64,000 nucleotides of DNA from Phaeobacter sp. 22II1-1F12B (GTDB lineage Bacteria; Pseudomonadota; Alphaproteobacteria; Rhodobacterales; Rhodobacteraceae): positions 186,001-250,000 of the forward strand of contig NZ_AQQP01000009.1 in assembly GCF_002210165.1 (NCBI RefSeq), read 5' to 3'. The notes under the pieces are model-generated. The model had not been told where the DNA came from and searched no databases. It saw only the letters and a list, made by a program, of their open reading frames with translations. Shown here piece after piece: positions 49,535 to 58,075 of this stretch. The first letter of the stretch is position 1. The number at the start of each line of letters is the position of its first letter. Made by a program: the position numbers and the translations under genes.

Positions 49535-50665
49535 TCAGATGTTGATCTTGCCGGGGAAATAGTGGTCGTAGGCCAGACCGTAATCCGGGGAGTTCATCAG
49601 TTCATAATAGGACACGCGGCTCACCCAGTCGCGCTGGCTGTCGAGTGTCTTTTTCATGAACGGATCGGTTTCAAGTTCGGGGATCAGTTCGTCCCATGCC
49701 TTGAGCTGCGCATCGAGGATCTCTTTCGAGGTCCGGTGCACGGAGACGCCCGCGTCGTTCTGCAGGAACTGGAGATCCGCCGAGTAGCGGTCCATCGCCT
49801 TGGCGGTGTTGGCGGTCGAGACCGCTTCGACCGCGTATTTCAGGATCGCCTGAAGATCCGGGTCGAGATCTTCGAGGAAGGTCCGCGAGAACAGGAACTC
49901 AAAGCTTTCGGACGCCTGGTGATAGGACGACAGGTAGTAGTTCTTTGCCACGTCCTGCGCACCAAAGTCCTTGTCCGAGGACGGGTTGTTGAACTCGAAG
50001 GCATCGATGACGCCGCGCTCCATCGCCGGGACGATTTCGCCGCCGGGCAGCTGCGCGACGGACATGCCGAGCTTGGCCATAAGGTCAGCAGCGAGACCGA
50101 CGGTCCGGTACTTGAAGCCTTGCAGGTCGCTGACGGAATTGACCTCTCCCTTGAACCAGCCAAAAGGCTGCGCAAACATGGGGAAGCCCATGTAGCCGAC
50201 GATGTCGAGGCCCATGATGTCCTGCGTAAGTTCGTCGTATAGCTCTTTGCCGCCGCCCTCATAGAACCACGACAGCATGGTCGTTGCGGACCCGCCGAAA
50301 ACCGGCCCGGTGCCGAAGAGCGACGCGGCCTTGTTCTTGCCGTACCAATAAACGGGCACGGAATGCGCCGCGTCGATCAAGCCATCGTTGACCGCATCCA
50401 GCACCTGGAACGCTGCAACCACGGCGCCTGCGGGCAGAACATCCACCTTCAGACGACCACCCGACATCTCCTCCACGCGGGTTGCGTAATCACGTGCGAA
50501 TTCCTGCCAGATATTGGCGTCATTCCACGAGGTCTGCATCTTGATGACGATGGGTGCCTGCGCCAGAACCGCCGGTGCTGCCAGCATGCTCCCCGCTGCT
50601 GCCCCCCCGGCCAGAGCTGACTTCGTCAGAAATGAACGCCTGTTAAGGCTTGGTTTATGTGACAT
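49535..50665 (-). CDS. TRAP transporter periplasmic binding protein (DctP-like, Tat-exported)
   Basis: Periplasmic receptor of 376 residues. The N-terminus has a twin-arginine motif (SLNRRSFLTKS, residues 6-16) followed by an Ala-rich hydrophobic stretch and an AQA cleavage region near residue 36, so it is probably exported folded by Tat. I start it at ATG 50665, with a GGGAGGAG ribosome site. The family pattern includes DVLPAGAVVAAFQVLDAVNDGLIDAAH near residue 77 and GFKYRTVGLAADLMAKLG near 175. Ligand unknown; the linked amidase suggests an amide or amide-derived acid. Confidence 0.9.
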   Translation of the reverse strand: MSHKPSLNRRSFLTKSALAGGAAAGSMLAAPAVLAQAPIVIKMQTSWNDANIWQEFARDYATRVEEMSGGRLKVDVLPAGAVVAAFQVLDAVNDGLIDAAHSVPVYWYGKNKAASLFGTGPVFGGSATTMLSWFYEGGGKELYDELTQDIMGLDIVGYMGFPMFAQPFGWFKGEVNSVSDLQGFKYRTVGLAADLMAKLGMSVAQLPGGEIVPAMERGVIDAFEFNNPSSDKDFGAQDVAKNYYLSSYHQASESFEFLFSRTFLEDLDPDLQAILKYAVEAVSTANTAKAMDRYSADLQFLQNDAGVSVHRTSKEILDAQLKAWDELIPELETDPFMKKTLDSQRDWVSRVSYYELMNSPDYGLAYDHYFPGKINI

Positions 50666-51057
50666 ATTTTCTCCTCCCAAAGAGATCGCACATCCTTTTT
50701 CGAGGGACGCTTACGCGCCGGGATGTCGACCTAGTGTCTGACCGTAACGAAATGCATTCACTTGGCAAGACTCCAAAAGTATTAGCCTTGGGAGGTCATT
50801 TTCGGGATCAGTTGGTCTCAGGCACGCTTAAACCCGGCGCTTTCGACAGGTTGGATTGTCTACGTACATGGGAGGGGTTTGGGTCTGTCGCAGTATGTCG
50901 GCAGCTACGCATTTCCCTTCTATTAGGGCCCTGTCGGCGGACGAAACCAGTTTGGCGGCCAGCTTTTGTAAGCTCCGTTAATCCGGTTTGGTGTGTTGCA
51001 CGGTTGAGCCAGAAGCGCGGCCGAATAACAGACTGGATTGTACGCGATGGCAGGCGA
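50666..51057. other. Intergenic region, 392 nt
   Basis: It separates the histidine kinase from the TRAP receptor, both on the minus strand. It should hold the TRAP operon promoter, but I could not pick one reliably. A long plus-strand frame crosses it, but that frame is the antisense of the kinase and I see no gene here. Confidence 0.5.
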
Positions 51058-52626
51058 TCAACCAGCCATACGGAGGTTGCGCATTTCCAGCCGCTTCACA
51101 GCCTCTGGCCCGACGCCCTCAACGGCGGAGGCAGGCATCGTCACCTTGAAGGTCGTGCCAGCGCCGACAACGCTTTCGACCGAAACGTCACCCCCGTGCG
51201 CCATTGCCAGCTTTCGGCATATAGCGAGGCCAAGGCCGGTGCCGCCCTCGGACCGGTTGTCAGCGTCTTCAAGCTGCTGAAACGCATGGAAGATGACGTC
51301 GAGATTCTCTTCCTTTATGCCGCAACCGTGGTCTTCGACTTCGATGGAGAACCCGCTTTCCTCAATTTTGCCGCGAAGGAACACGTCCGAAGACTTGGAG
51401 AATTTCAGCGCGTTGCCGACAAGGTTGATGAGAATCTGCAGGCAACGGCCGCGATCTGCGTGTGCGACGATGTCGTCGCTTTCCACATGGAGCGTGATCG
51501 ATTTCTGGTGTGCGAGTTCCTGAAACTGGTCCTCTGCCTCGGCCAGGAGCTCTTGCACCGGAAACGACGTACGGATGAGTTTCGCATCGCCGAGTTCCAT
51601 GCTGGTGTAATCGAGGATCTCGTTAATCAGCGTCAGAAGATGATTAGCTGCCACGGAGATCTTTTTGCCGTAAAGATCCACCTGCTCGCCCAGTTGCGCA
51701 GCGGCGAGGTCGACAGTCCCCTCGGCGGGCGGCTGTTTCTGTTCATTGACTTCCTTCAACCGCGACAGAATACCGGAGTAACCCAGAATGATCGTCAGCG
51801 GTGTCCGCAGTTCATGGCTCAGCACGCTCATGAATTCGGATTTTGCGCGGCTTGCACTTTCAGCGGCGTTTCTGGCTTCCGTCAGTTCGGCAATGCTTTC
51901 GTTGCGCGTGCGGTTTTCCACCGCATAGCTGAAGAGCGCCCCCATGACGATGATCAGGGCGGTTCCGGTAATGGCAATCGCGAGCACCTTGAAGGCCTCG
52001 GGGTTTACGAAATCGCCCGAGATGCTAAGCGGTTCGACGCGAAACGCGGTCATGCCGGTGAAATGCAGGCTGACGATGGCGACCGTCAGCAGGACTGCCA
52101 TGTGATATTCGCCCTGCCCTCTCGGCTTGCTTCCCAGATAAAGCGCGACCGACGAAAACAGAACGGACAGGATGATCGAGGCAATCAGGAAATCCTCACG
52201 CCAGTACACGATACCCTGCACACGGTAAGCGATCATACCGGCATAGTGCATGGCGGCGATCGCAAGACCGAAGATCGCGCCGCCGATCACCGGGGCGAAA
52301 CGCATCTTGAACGCGGCGGCGATGAAAATGCCCATCGCGCTCCCCAGAACCGCGATCAGCAGCGAGACAAAAGTGAGCCCGAGATCGAAATTGACCGGAA
52401 CGTCCGGGCGGAATCCGAGCATTGCTACGAAATGCGTGCACCAGATCGAAACCCCTGCGGTCAGCGCCGTCAAAAGATGCCACGAGATCGCCTGCCGGAA
52501 GGACCGGCCAAGGGAATGGCGATAGAGTCGGGAGGTGACCCAACTTCCGAAGGTGCATAGAATTGCAGCCAGGACAACCAGACTGATATCGTGCTGTACG
52601 GTGATGCACGAAAGAACTGTAATCAT
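51058..52626 (-). CDS. MHYT-domain sensor histidine kinase
   Basis: A 522-residue membrane sensor kinase. The N-terminal half has seven or so membrane helices with the MHYT motifs HFVAM (65-69), MHYAGM (126-131) and LHFTGM (187-192), a domain proposed to bind copper and sense oxygen, CO or NO. A coiled linker leads to the HisKA domain (SHELRTPLT, phospho-acceptor His271) and a HATPase domain with ILINLVGNALKFS, DHGCGIKEE and GTGLGLAI. No receiver or effector is attached and no response-regulator gene is adjacent, so its partner lies elsewhere. Confidence 0.9.
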   Translation of the reverse strand: MITVLSCITVQHDISLVVLAAILCTFGSWVTSRLYRHSLGRSFRQAISWHLLTALTAGVSIWCTHFVAMLGFRPDVPVNFDLGLTFVSLLIAVLGSAMGIFIAAAFKMRFAPVIGGAIFGLAIAAMHYAGMIAYRVQGIVYWREDFLIASIILSVLFSSVALYLGSKPRGQGEYHMAVLLTVAIVSLHFTGMTAFRVEPLSISGDFVNPEAFKVLAIAITGTALIIVMGALFSYAVENRTRNESIAELTEARNAAESASRAKSEFMSVLSHELRTPLTIILGYSGILSRLKEVNEQKQPPAEGTVDLAAAQLGEQVDLYGKKISVAANHLLTLINEILDYTSMELGDAKLIRTSFPVQELLAEAEDQFQELAHQKSITLHVESDDIVAHADRGRCLQILINLVGNALKFSKSSDVFLRGKIEESGFSIEVEDHGCGIKEENLDVIFHAFQQLEDADNRSEGGTGLGLAICRKLAMAHGGDVSVESVVGAGTTFKVTMPASAVEGVGPEAVKRLEMRNLRMAG

Positions 52627-52982
52627 ACTTTGTATTGCCTTCGGACGGGACTTCTCAGCGGTCTAAGTTGTCGTGAACCGTGTCAAAGCTAGGGCTGAAT
52701 CAAGCTTTCTCTGTGATGCAGCAAAAATTGGTTATCGCGAGAATTTGAACGATTATTCTGACATCATGTCGAAACCGCTGCGGGCATGGTGTTTGGAACG
52801 GTTTGCAGCCCTACAGACGCGACGCATAGTCATTTTAACACGCAGAAATTGTGGCCGGGATGCCGCGAATATTCGTGAACCATTCGCATTTGACTTGTTT
52901 CATCCTCCATCCAGGTAAAACATGAGGTATCGATAGTTGTTATCGGCTAGCCCCTTTACGCCAAGCCAACGATAGGTCGCAA
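52627..52982. other. Intergenic region, 356 nt
   Basis: It lies between the divergent kinase and L,D-transpeptidase genes and must hold both promoters. A small plus-strand frame (52673-52918) lacks a ribosome site and family resemblance. I see no RNA gene or clear repeat. Confidence 0.5.
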
Positions 52983-53639
52983 ATGTTCACAAAAAGACAA
53001 TTCCTGATAACCAGTGCTGCGCTGTTCTCGGCACCGCTCGCCTCAACCGCCGAAGCCGCGACAACCGGCCAATGGGCAAGATGGGACGCGCAGGTCACGC
53101 CAGCCGGATACGATCCCTCCGTTTCAAACCCCTGGGGGTTTCACTCGCGTTTTCTGCCGACACGCGTCGAGGCCAGATCGAACCTGACGCCCGGAGATAT
53201 CCATGTGGATGCGGTCGCCCGCTATCTTTACCACATTCAGAACGACGGAACGGCTATGCGCTATGGCGTCGCCATTGCGCGCGGTCGGCTTTACGAACCG
53301 GGCAACTACTCGATTCGGCGCAAGGCGAAATGGCCGCGCTGGACGCCGACGGGTGACATGATCGCCCGCGACCCCCAGCTATATGCGCAACATGCGGATG
53401 GTATGGATGGCGGACCGAGCAATCCTTTGGGTGCGCGTGCGCTGTATCTCTACACCGGAAACCGTGACACCTATCTCCGTATTCACGGCACCCCCCATCC
53501 GCGGTCGATTGGCGGCCGGGCAAGTTCCGGATGCGTTCGGATGGTGATGGCGCATATCATCGGGTTGTATGACCAGATTTCGATCGGAAGCCGCGCCATC
53601 CTTCACCCTGCAGAGACTGTAGTGGCAGCACAATCCTGA
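52983..53639 (+). CDS. L,D-transpeptidase (YkuD family)
   Basis: A 218-residue exported enzyme that cross-links peptidoglycan or attaches proteins to it. A signal peptide ends near residue 27 (STAEAATT). The YkuD core contains HIQNDGTAMRYGVAIAR (about 84-100), the conserved His168 in RIHGTPHP, and the catalytic Cys184 in GGRASSGCVRM. The protein is of normal size for the single-domain, periplasmic kind. It stands alone, convergent with a lipoprotein gene, and a hairpin lies between them. Confidence 0.92.
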   Translation: MFTKRQFLITSAALFSAPLASTAEAATTGQWARWDAQVTPAGYDPSVSNPWGFHSRFLPTRVEARSNLTPGDIHVDAVARYLYHIQNDGTAMRYGVAIARGRLYEPGNYSIRRKAKWPRWTPTGDMIARDPQLYAQHADGMDGGPSNPLGARALYLYTGNRDTYLRIHGTPHPRSIGGRASSGCVRMVMAHIIGLYDQISIGSRAILHPAETVVAAQS

Positions 53640-53659
53640 TCCAATTCGCGGGACTTGTC

Positions 53660-53689
53660 GGCTGAAACGGGGCTTGGCCCCCGTTAGCC
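53660..53689. terminator. Terminator-like hairpin between convergent genes
   Basis: GGCT and AACGGGG (53660-53672) pair with CCCCGTT and AGCC (53679-53689) across a small bulge, giving an 11-bp stem. It overlaps the stop codon of the small lipoprotein gene and sits 20 nt after the L,D-transpeptidase stop. No strong U-run. Confidence 0.4.
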
Positions 53690-53974
53690 AGTTGTCGCAG
53701 GTGCCGAAGCCGATGTGCAGATCGGGCGACCCTCGGCGGTGAGCAACGGCAAGAGCGTTGTCTCGACAGGACCGGAATGTTCGTACCAGTAACAGCCATC
53801 TTCGGGCAGAACGCGCGCCGTATTCACATCCTGATAGCTTGCAGCGAGCGCGCGAACCTCTTCGGGAACGGGGCCGTAGTTGCCGCTTGAGGAGGACTGC
53901 ATCGTGGGGCTACAGGCAGCAAGGCCCGATACCAGACCGAATGAAAGGGCGGTGCAGATCTGCTTGAAACACAT
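53684..53974 (-). CDS. Small lipoprotein, function unknown
   Basis: A 96-residue lipoprotein: MCFKQI, hydrophobic core, lipobox LAAC with Cys21. The mature part (SPTMQSSSSGNYGPV then a helix PEEVRALAASY) includes two cysteines, CYWYEHSGPVETTLLP, and a Ser/Ala-rich tail. The pattern of a tyrosine-rich short repeat near a Cys resembles small outer-membrane lipoproteins of Rhodobacterales, but I do not recognise a named family. It converges on the L,D-transpeptidase gene. Confidence 0.7.
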   Translation of the reverse strand: MCFKQICTALSFGLVSGLAACSPTMQSSSSGNYGPVPEEVRALAASYQDVNTARVLPEDGCYWYEHSGPVETTLLPLLTAEGRPICTSASAPATTG

Positions 53975-54175
53975 GTGTCCGTTTTCCGTTTGGCGCGTCG
54001 CTGGTCAGGTTGCATCCGCTTTAGTCCGAGCGCAATCATGCTGCCACGTCGCAATGTTCGGGCGATGTTTTTCTGCACCATAAGCCGATTGGGATAAGAA
54101 TTCGTTCCCGTTTGCGCAGGTGAATCAAGGCACCAGCAAATGCTCAAGACGAAAGCAATTTGGAGGTAAAGAAAG

Positions 54176-54251
54176 TGGTGCCGCTGAAGGGACTCGAACC
54201 CCCGACCCCATCATTACGAATGACGTGCTCTACCAGCTGAGCTACAGCGGC
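54176..54251 (-). tRNA. tRNA-Thr (anticodon CGU)
   Basis: The minus strand folds into a full cloverleaf. The acceptor arm GCCGCTG pairs with CAGCGGC, and a discriminator A and encoded CCA follow. The D arm is GCTC..GAGC, and the anticodon arm CGTCA-TTCGTAA-TGATG places CGT as the anticodon. The T arm contains TTCGAGT. It is a functional-looking gene next to a disrupted region. Confidence 0.95.
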
Positions 54252-54605
54252 GACTTTCTTTCTTGCCTTCCGTGCCCTGCTCGACCACTTCGCCCTTGTG
54301 CGCTGATGATCGAAACCGGACCGGGGTGCAGACTTTACCGAATATCAGCCATTATAGCCAAAACCTCCTGTCTGCGGGCAGGTTTGCGACGTTCAATTAG
54401 CGCGTTCACATGTAGCGCGCAAGTACCGAAATCGCCAGATTTCCCGGGTGTTTCTGGCGAGCGAATGGACCTGATTGGCGGCAATGATCTGAGAGAGTGA
54501 GCGTGACTTCCTCGTGAGACAGCATCTGCCTCTATCGCCCTGATAGAATTGAAAAACTATGCGGGTCTCCGGACCTTCAGCGGCAATGGTTAAGCCGAAC
54601 TCTAA
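54252..54605. other. Intergenic region, 354 nt
   Basis: It lies between the tRNA and the end of the broken autotransporter. I see no integrase, tRNA fragment, attachment-site repeat or coding region. The small plus-strand frame starting at 54120 mostly crosses the tRNA and is not a gene. Confidence 0.5.
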
Positions 54606-56140
54606 TCAGAACGACACGCCGATTTTCACACTCAAGGCATGGCCACGGCTGTCTTTGCCAAAACTGCTATCGTAGCGCAGCTTGGCCTCGATTCCGTTCC
54701 CGAAGAACGCTTGCAAGCCAAGCCCAACTGTGGCTGGCGTGTCTTCACGGTTTATCGCCATCTTGAGCGCCTCCCCCGACAGGGCACCGCTGACAAACCG
54801 TTGTTCAAGCTCTTCGTCGTTCAGGGCAAAGCGCATGCCTGCCTCAAAAAAGGGTCGGATCAGGACACCGTCGTTGTTTCGGTATTCAGTCCCGATACGC
54901 AGGCGCGGGTGAAGGTCGACCAAGATGGGTTCATCGCTAGACACCACCAGATCGAACGTTCCACCGCCGGTTTCCTGATATCCGTGATCCCGCGCGCATC
55001 CATGAGACATCGAGATCCACGAGCGGCATGACGTACCCTGTCCCGAGTTCGAATTCGTAGCCCGCCCGGAACCGGGCTGACATGCCCGAGCCACGTTGAT
55101 TGGACCGCGCAATAGCACCGCCGGGCACGATCCTATGGCTTTCAGCCTCTTGGTAGGACCCCGACAAGGCCGTTGTCGCCAGCCAAGGGCCGTTCATGTA
55201 TTTCAGCACGGCACCGATGTGGTAGGAGGTGCCTTCGCTTGAAAGAAGCGCATTATCGAACTTGTTCCTGTTGACGATGGCGCCCAGCCCACTGCGCCAG
55301 TTTTCATCAAGCGCAACCTGCCGTCCAAACGCCAACCCGGTCATAGTGCTGATGCGTCCGTTCAGCAAGTCATCAGTATTCTTGTAGGTCGCCTTGAACC
55401 ACGTATATTCCGCCTCTCTGATCGAGGCGAAGCTGCCTTCCTCTGTGCCAAAGCTGTGCAGGTTTTCTAGATGGGAAATGCTGTTGGCATGTTGCGTGAC
55501 GCTCAATCCGTAGTGCTGGCTTGCATCCATGTGCTGGCCCATCTGGTCCTGCAAAACAGAAAGGCTGGGCTGGTTGGCAGATGCCAGCAGGAAATCGTGG
55601 AGGTTCTGATCTTCGACTGCTTCGCCCGAGATCCAGCCCTGCACCAGCGGATCGACTTTCTCCGCGATGGTTGCCGCGTTGCCTGTCAGACCGGCAGCGG
55701 CAAAACTTACGTTGACGCCGGTTAGGGCGATTTGATGGTCCAGCGCCTGCACGCGTTTCCCAAAGGTCAGCACCGGAATATCGCTTACCATGTCGAGGAA
55801 CGGCGAGGACAATTCGTAGGTGCTATCGATGATGACCACGTCATCCTGAAAGTTATGGAAACGACACAGGCAAGGGAAAATTGTTCTGGCCTCGGCTGTG
55901 ACTGTATCGGCCTGGATCGACGCGCCGGTTGCCTTGAGCGGGTCGATCTCGAGGAAATAGCGCGCCCCTGAAAAGCTCTCATGAGATTTGGCATTTTGAA
56001 CAGCGCCGTCGATGGTGCCGCAATTGGCAATGGTCAGGCGGTCTGCTTCGCGGGCTTCGATGACGCCCGTTACATTACCGCCTGCCTTGACGTTCAGTTT
56101 TGCATAGCCCGACGTTCGGACAGCGCGTTGAAGGAGCTCC
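54606..56140 (-). pseudogene. Autotransporter remnant (beta-barrel domain), truncated and frameshifted
   Basis: The minus strand encodes the end of an autotransporter. A passenger fragment (readable from about 56105, with SGYAKLNVKAGGNVTGVI) is followed by the translocator domain (FKATYKNTDDLLNGRISTMTGLAFGRQV, WLATTALSGSYQEAES, FELGTGYVMPLVDLD). At 54985-55000 the frame must shift by one base, in a GGG run, to continue as HGYQETGGGTFDLVV and the last strands ending LSVKIGVSF. The 5' part is missing: a TAG stop lies in frame just before the IS boundary at 56143. No start codon or signal peptide remains. The gene is dead unless the frame shift is a sequencing error and a distant start is used. 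Confidence 0.8.
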
Positions 56141-56142
56141 TA

Positions 56143-56621
56143 GGGTCAGGATTCATAACCAATAGGTGACGGTCGCTGCGAGCGCGATGGCCGAGAGAAA
56201 GACCTTCGAAAACCTGTCGTAGCGAGCTACGACGCGCCTCCAGTCTTTAAGCTTGCCGAAAATGATCTCAATGCGGTTGCGACGCTTGCAGCGGCGCTTG
56301 TCATTTTTGACCGGCGTCTTGCGTTGCTTCCTGCCGGGGATGCAAGCGCGTATCCCTTTCTCGCTCCACCGGCTGTAGAGCGTCTTGTACGGACCATGGG
56401 CGGCAGGAGCGTCCTGCCAACGCAAACCATTACGATTGGTAAAGATTATGCCGCTCAGCACACGCTTGTCGTCAACCCGCGGCTTGCCGTGCGACTTCGG
56501 AAAGAAGGGTTTCAGACGCGCCATCTGCGCGTCGCTCACCCAGAAAATATCGCTTATGTTACCAATCCGGTTTCGGAGCCGTGAGTCATGCCGCGCTTGG
56601 GAAACCAATACGTACCAACCC
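56143..56621 (-). mobile_element. IS5-family (IS427-like) insertion element, internal-deletion derivative
   Basis: About 479 bp flanked on each side by TA (56141-56142 and 56622-56623), with ends that both begin GGGT, a likely target duplication and short imperfect inverted repeats. Full-length members are about 830-850 bp. The missing middle matches the loss of part of the transposase. Boundaries are read by eye and could be off by a few bases. Confidence 0.65.
56153..56608 (-). pseudogene. IS5-family transposase remnant with internal deletion
   Basis: The N-terminal part (DIFWVSDAQMARLKPFFPKSHGKPRVDD) and the C-terminal part (CIPGRKQRKTPVKNDKRRCKRRNRIEI) of an IS5-type DDE transposase are joined in one frame at WSEKGIRACIPGRK. 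About 110 residues between them, with the first two catalytic Asp residues, are gone. The usual start Met before SDIFW reads ATA (Ile) here, and the open frame only begins at an upstream TTG. The fusion keeps the reading frame but cannot be an active enzyme. Confidence 0.8.
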
Positions 56622-56703
56622 TAAGGCACTGAAGGGACTTCTTTTTTGCTTTCATGGCAGAAACTAAGGCAGAAATGGCAATTTTGCTTTTACCCATTCC
56701 CTT

Positions 56704-57873
56704 TCAAACCGGCACTACGCGAGCAGCAGTTTTGCCGTGAATTCTGAGGCAGACGAACGCCAGCAACATTGCACCGAAAAGCAACCCAGCGCCGAAAAGA
56801 AATGATATTTCAGGATTGGTGGATAGGCTGACCACCTTTCCCGCTAGCGCCGGGGCCGATGAGAAAACAAGGAAATGTGCCGTGAAGAAAAGACCGAGTC
56901 CGAATGACCGTTCCCGAGGTTGCAGCGCGCTTGCGGCAAGGGCGAGAAACAGGCTCGACGGAAGGCCTGCGGCCAGCCCGAGGAAAAACAGCGGTAGAAG
57001 CACATGATTGGTCAGTGGGAAGGATACCATGGCAAGCAGCATGGTCGTTGTCGAAACAAAGAGAACCGCGACCGGTCGACGGGAGAGATCGGCGATCAGA
57101 CCGCCCAGAACGCCGGTCCCCATGGCGCACCAGATCAGAATGCTGGTGATGGCGCTTGCTTCGATCAGGGATCGACCGCGTCCAACCAGATCTGCCGGGC
57201 CAAAGCTCAGGATGATCGCGAGAGCGCCGTTATACATTCCCCATGCGACCCCGGCGAGCAGAATGAGCAAGATCATGGGCCTACGCGGAAATACCTGTTC
57301 TTCCAGACTGGCGAGCAGCCTGTGATCCGATTTCAGATCGCAACAGGTGACGCCCACCAGCGCGAACACCGCGATTGCCACCACAACCCAGCCCGCGCCA
57401 GCAAGTCCGATGCTTTCCGCGATCGGCGGCATGATCACCAAGGCAGCGGCGATACCGGCGAACCACGAATGGACGAATACAGCCATGGCCGTGGCGTGTT
57501 CACGATCCGAGAACCAGTCGGCCACCAGTTTAGCCGAAATCACGTTCAGCAAGACAGCGCCCTTCCCCGACACGATCCGCCCGACCGCCTGCGCAAGCCA
57601 AGTATCGCTCGTCGCGACCACTAGCGCACCGATGACCATCAAACCGAGGCCACATAACAGGACGCGTCGCTCCCCGAACTTGTTGGACCACATCGCGGCT
57701 GGCAGCGCGCCAAACACGCTCGGCAGAAAGTAGATGCCGACCAGCAAGCCGAGATCGGCGGTGTCGATCTGAAACGCGTCCTCATACAATGGCCCCAAGG
57801 CGCCGATGGCTGCGAACTGAAGCGCCATCGACGCGCGGGCAATTGCCAGAACAAAAAGGATTCTCCAGCGCAT
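56704..57873 (-). CDS. Major facilitator superfamily transporter
   Basis: A 389-residue inner-membrane transporter with about twelve hydrophobic helices. The loop-2/3 MFS pattern is visible near GALPAAMWSNKFGERRVLLCG (residues 55-75), and a related GGLIADLSRRP lies in the second half (near residue 260). There is no soluble domain. It diverges from the amidohydrolase gene at 58.1 kb and follows the IS remnant. Substrate unknown; CynX/NimT-like and other small-solute carriers are of this size. Confidence 0.88.
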   Translation of the reverse strand: MRWRILFVLAIARASMALQFAAIGALGPLYEDAFQIDTADLGLLVGIYFLPSVFGALPAAMWSNKFGERRVLLCGLGLMVIGALVVATSDTWLAQAVGRIVSGKGAVLLNVISAKLVADWFSDREHATAMAVFVHSWFAGIAAALVIMPPIAESIGLAGAGWVVVAIAVFALVGVTCCDLKSDHRLLASLEEQVFPRRPMILLILLAGVAWGMYNGALAIILSFGPADLVGRGRSLIEASAITSILIWCAMGTGVLGGLIADLSRRPVAVLFVSTTTMLLAMVSFPLTNHVLLPLFFLGLAAGLPSSLFLALAASALQPRERSFGLGLFFTAHFLVFSSAPALAGKVVSLSTNPEISFLFGAGLLFGAMLLAFVCLRIHGKTAARVVPV

Positions 57874-58075
57874 GACGTAGAATAGACCGGAAAACCCAGA
57901 CTGCGGAATTGATACTTACATGCTCTTTCGAAGGGTGACGAAGTTCTGCGGTGCCTGACCTATGCGCGTCTTGGCCTCGCTAAATCCAGCCATGCGGTAA
58001 ACCCATAAATTGGTGACGCGGCACAAATTCTCCTTATAGTTGTTCCCGAAGAGTTTGAGTGGGGAGTACGCATTG

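Noticed and set aside
50869-50876. Another TACGTA hexamer near the TRAP operon promoter
   Set aside because: A single copy with different flanks and no LuxR gene nearby; it is likely chance.
50650-52560. 636-codon open frame on the plus strand
   Set aside because: It lies antisense to the MHYT histidine kinase over most of its length and has no family resemblance; high GC content keeps antisense frames open.
52673-52918. 81-codon open frame between the kinase and L,D-transpeptidase genes
   Set aside because: GTG start without ribosome site, mixed composition and no recognisable domain.
54176-56621. tRNA-Thr next to IS and broken gene as an integrated island
   Set aside because: No integrase, no repeat of the tRNA 3' end and no cargo genes; the disrupted gene is on the 5' side of the tRNA, where islands do not usually insert.
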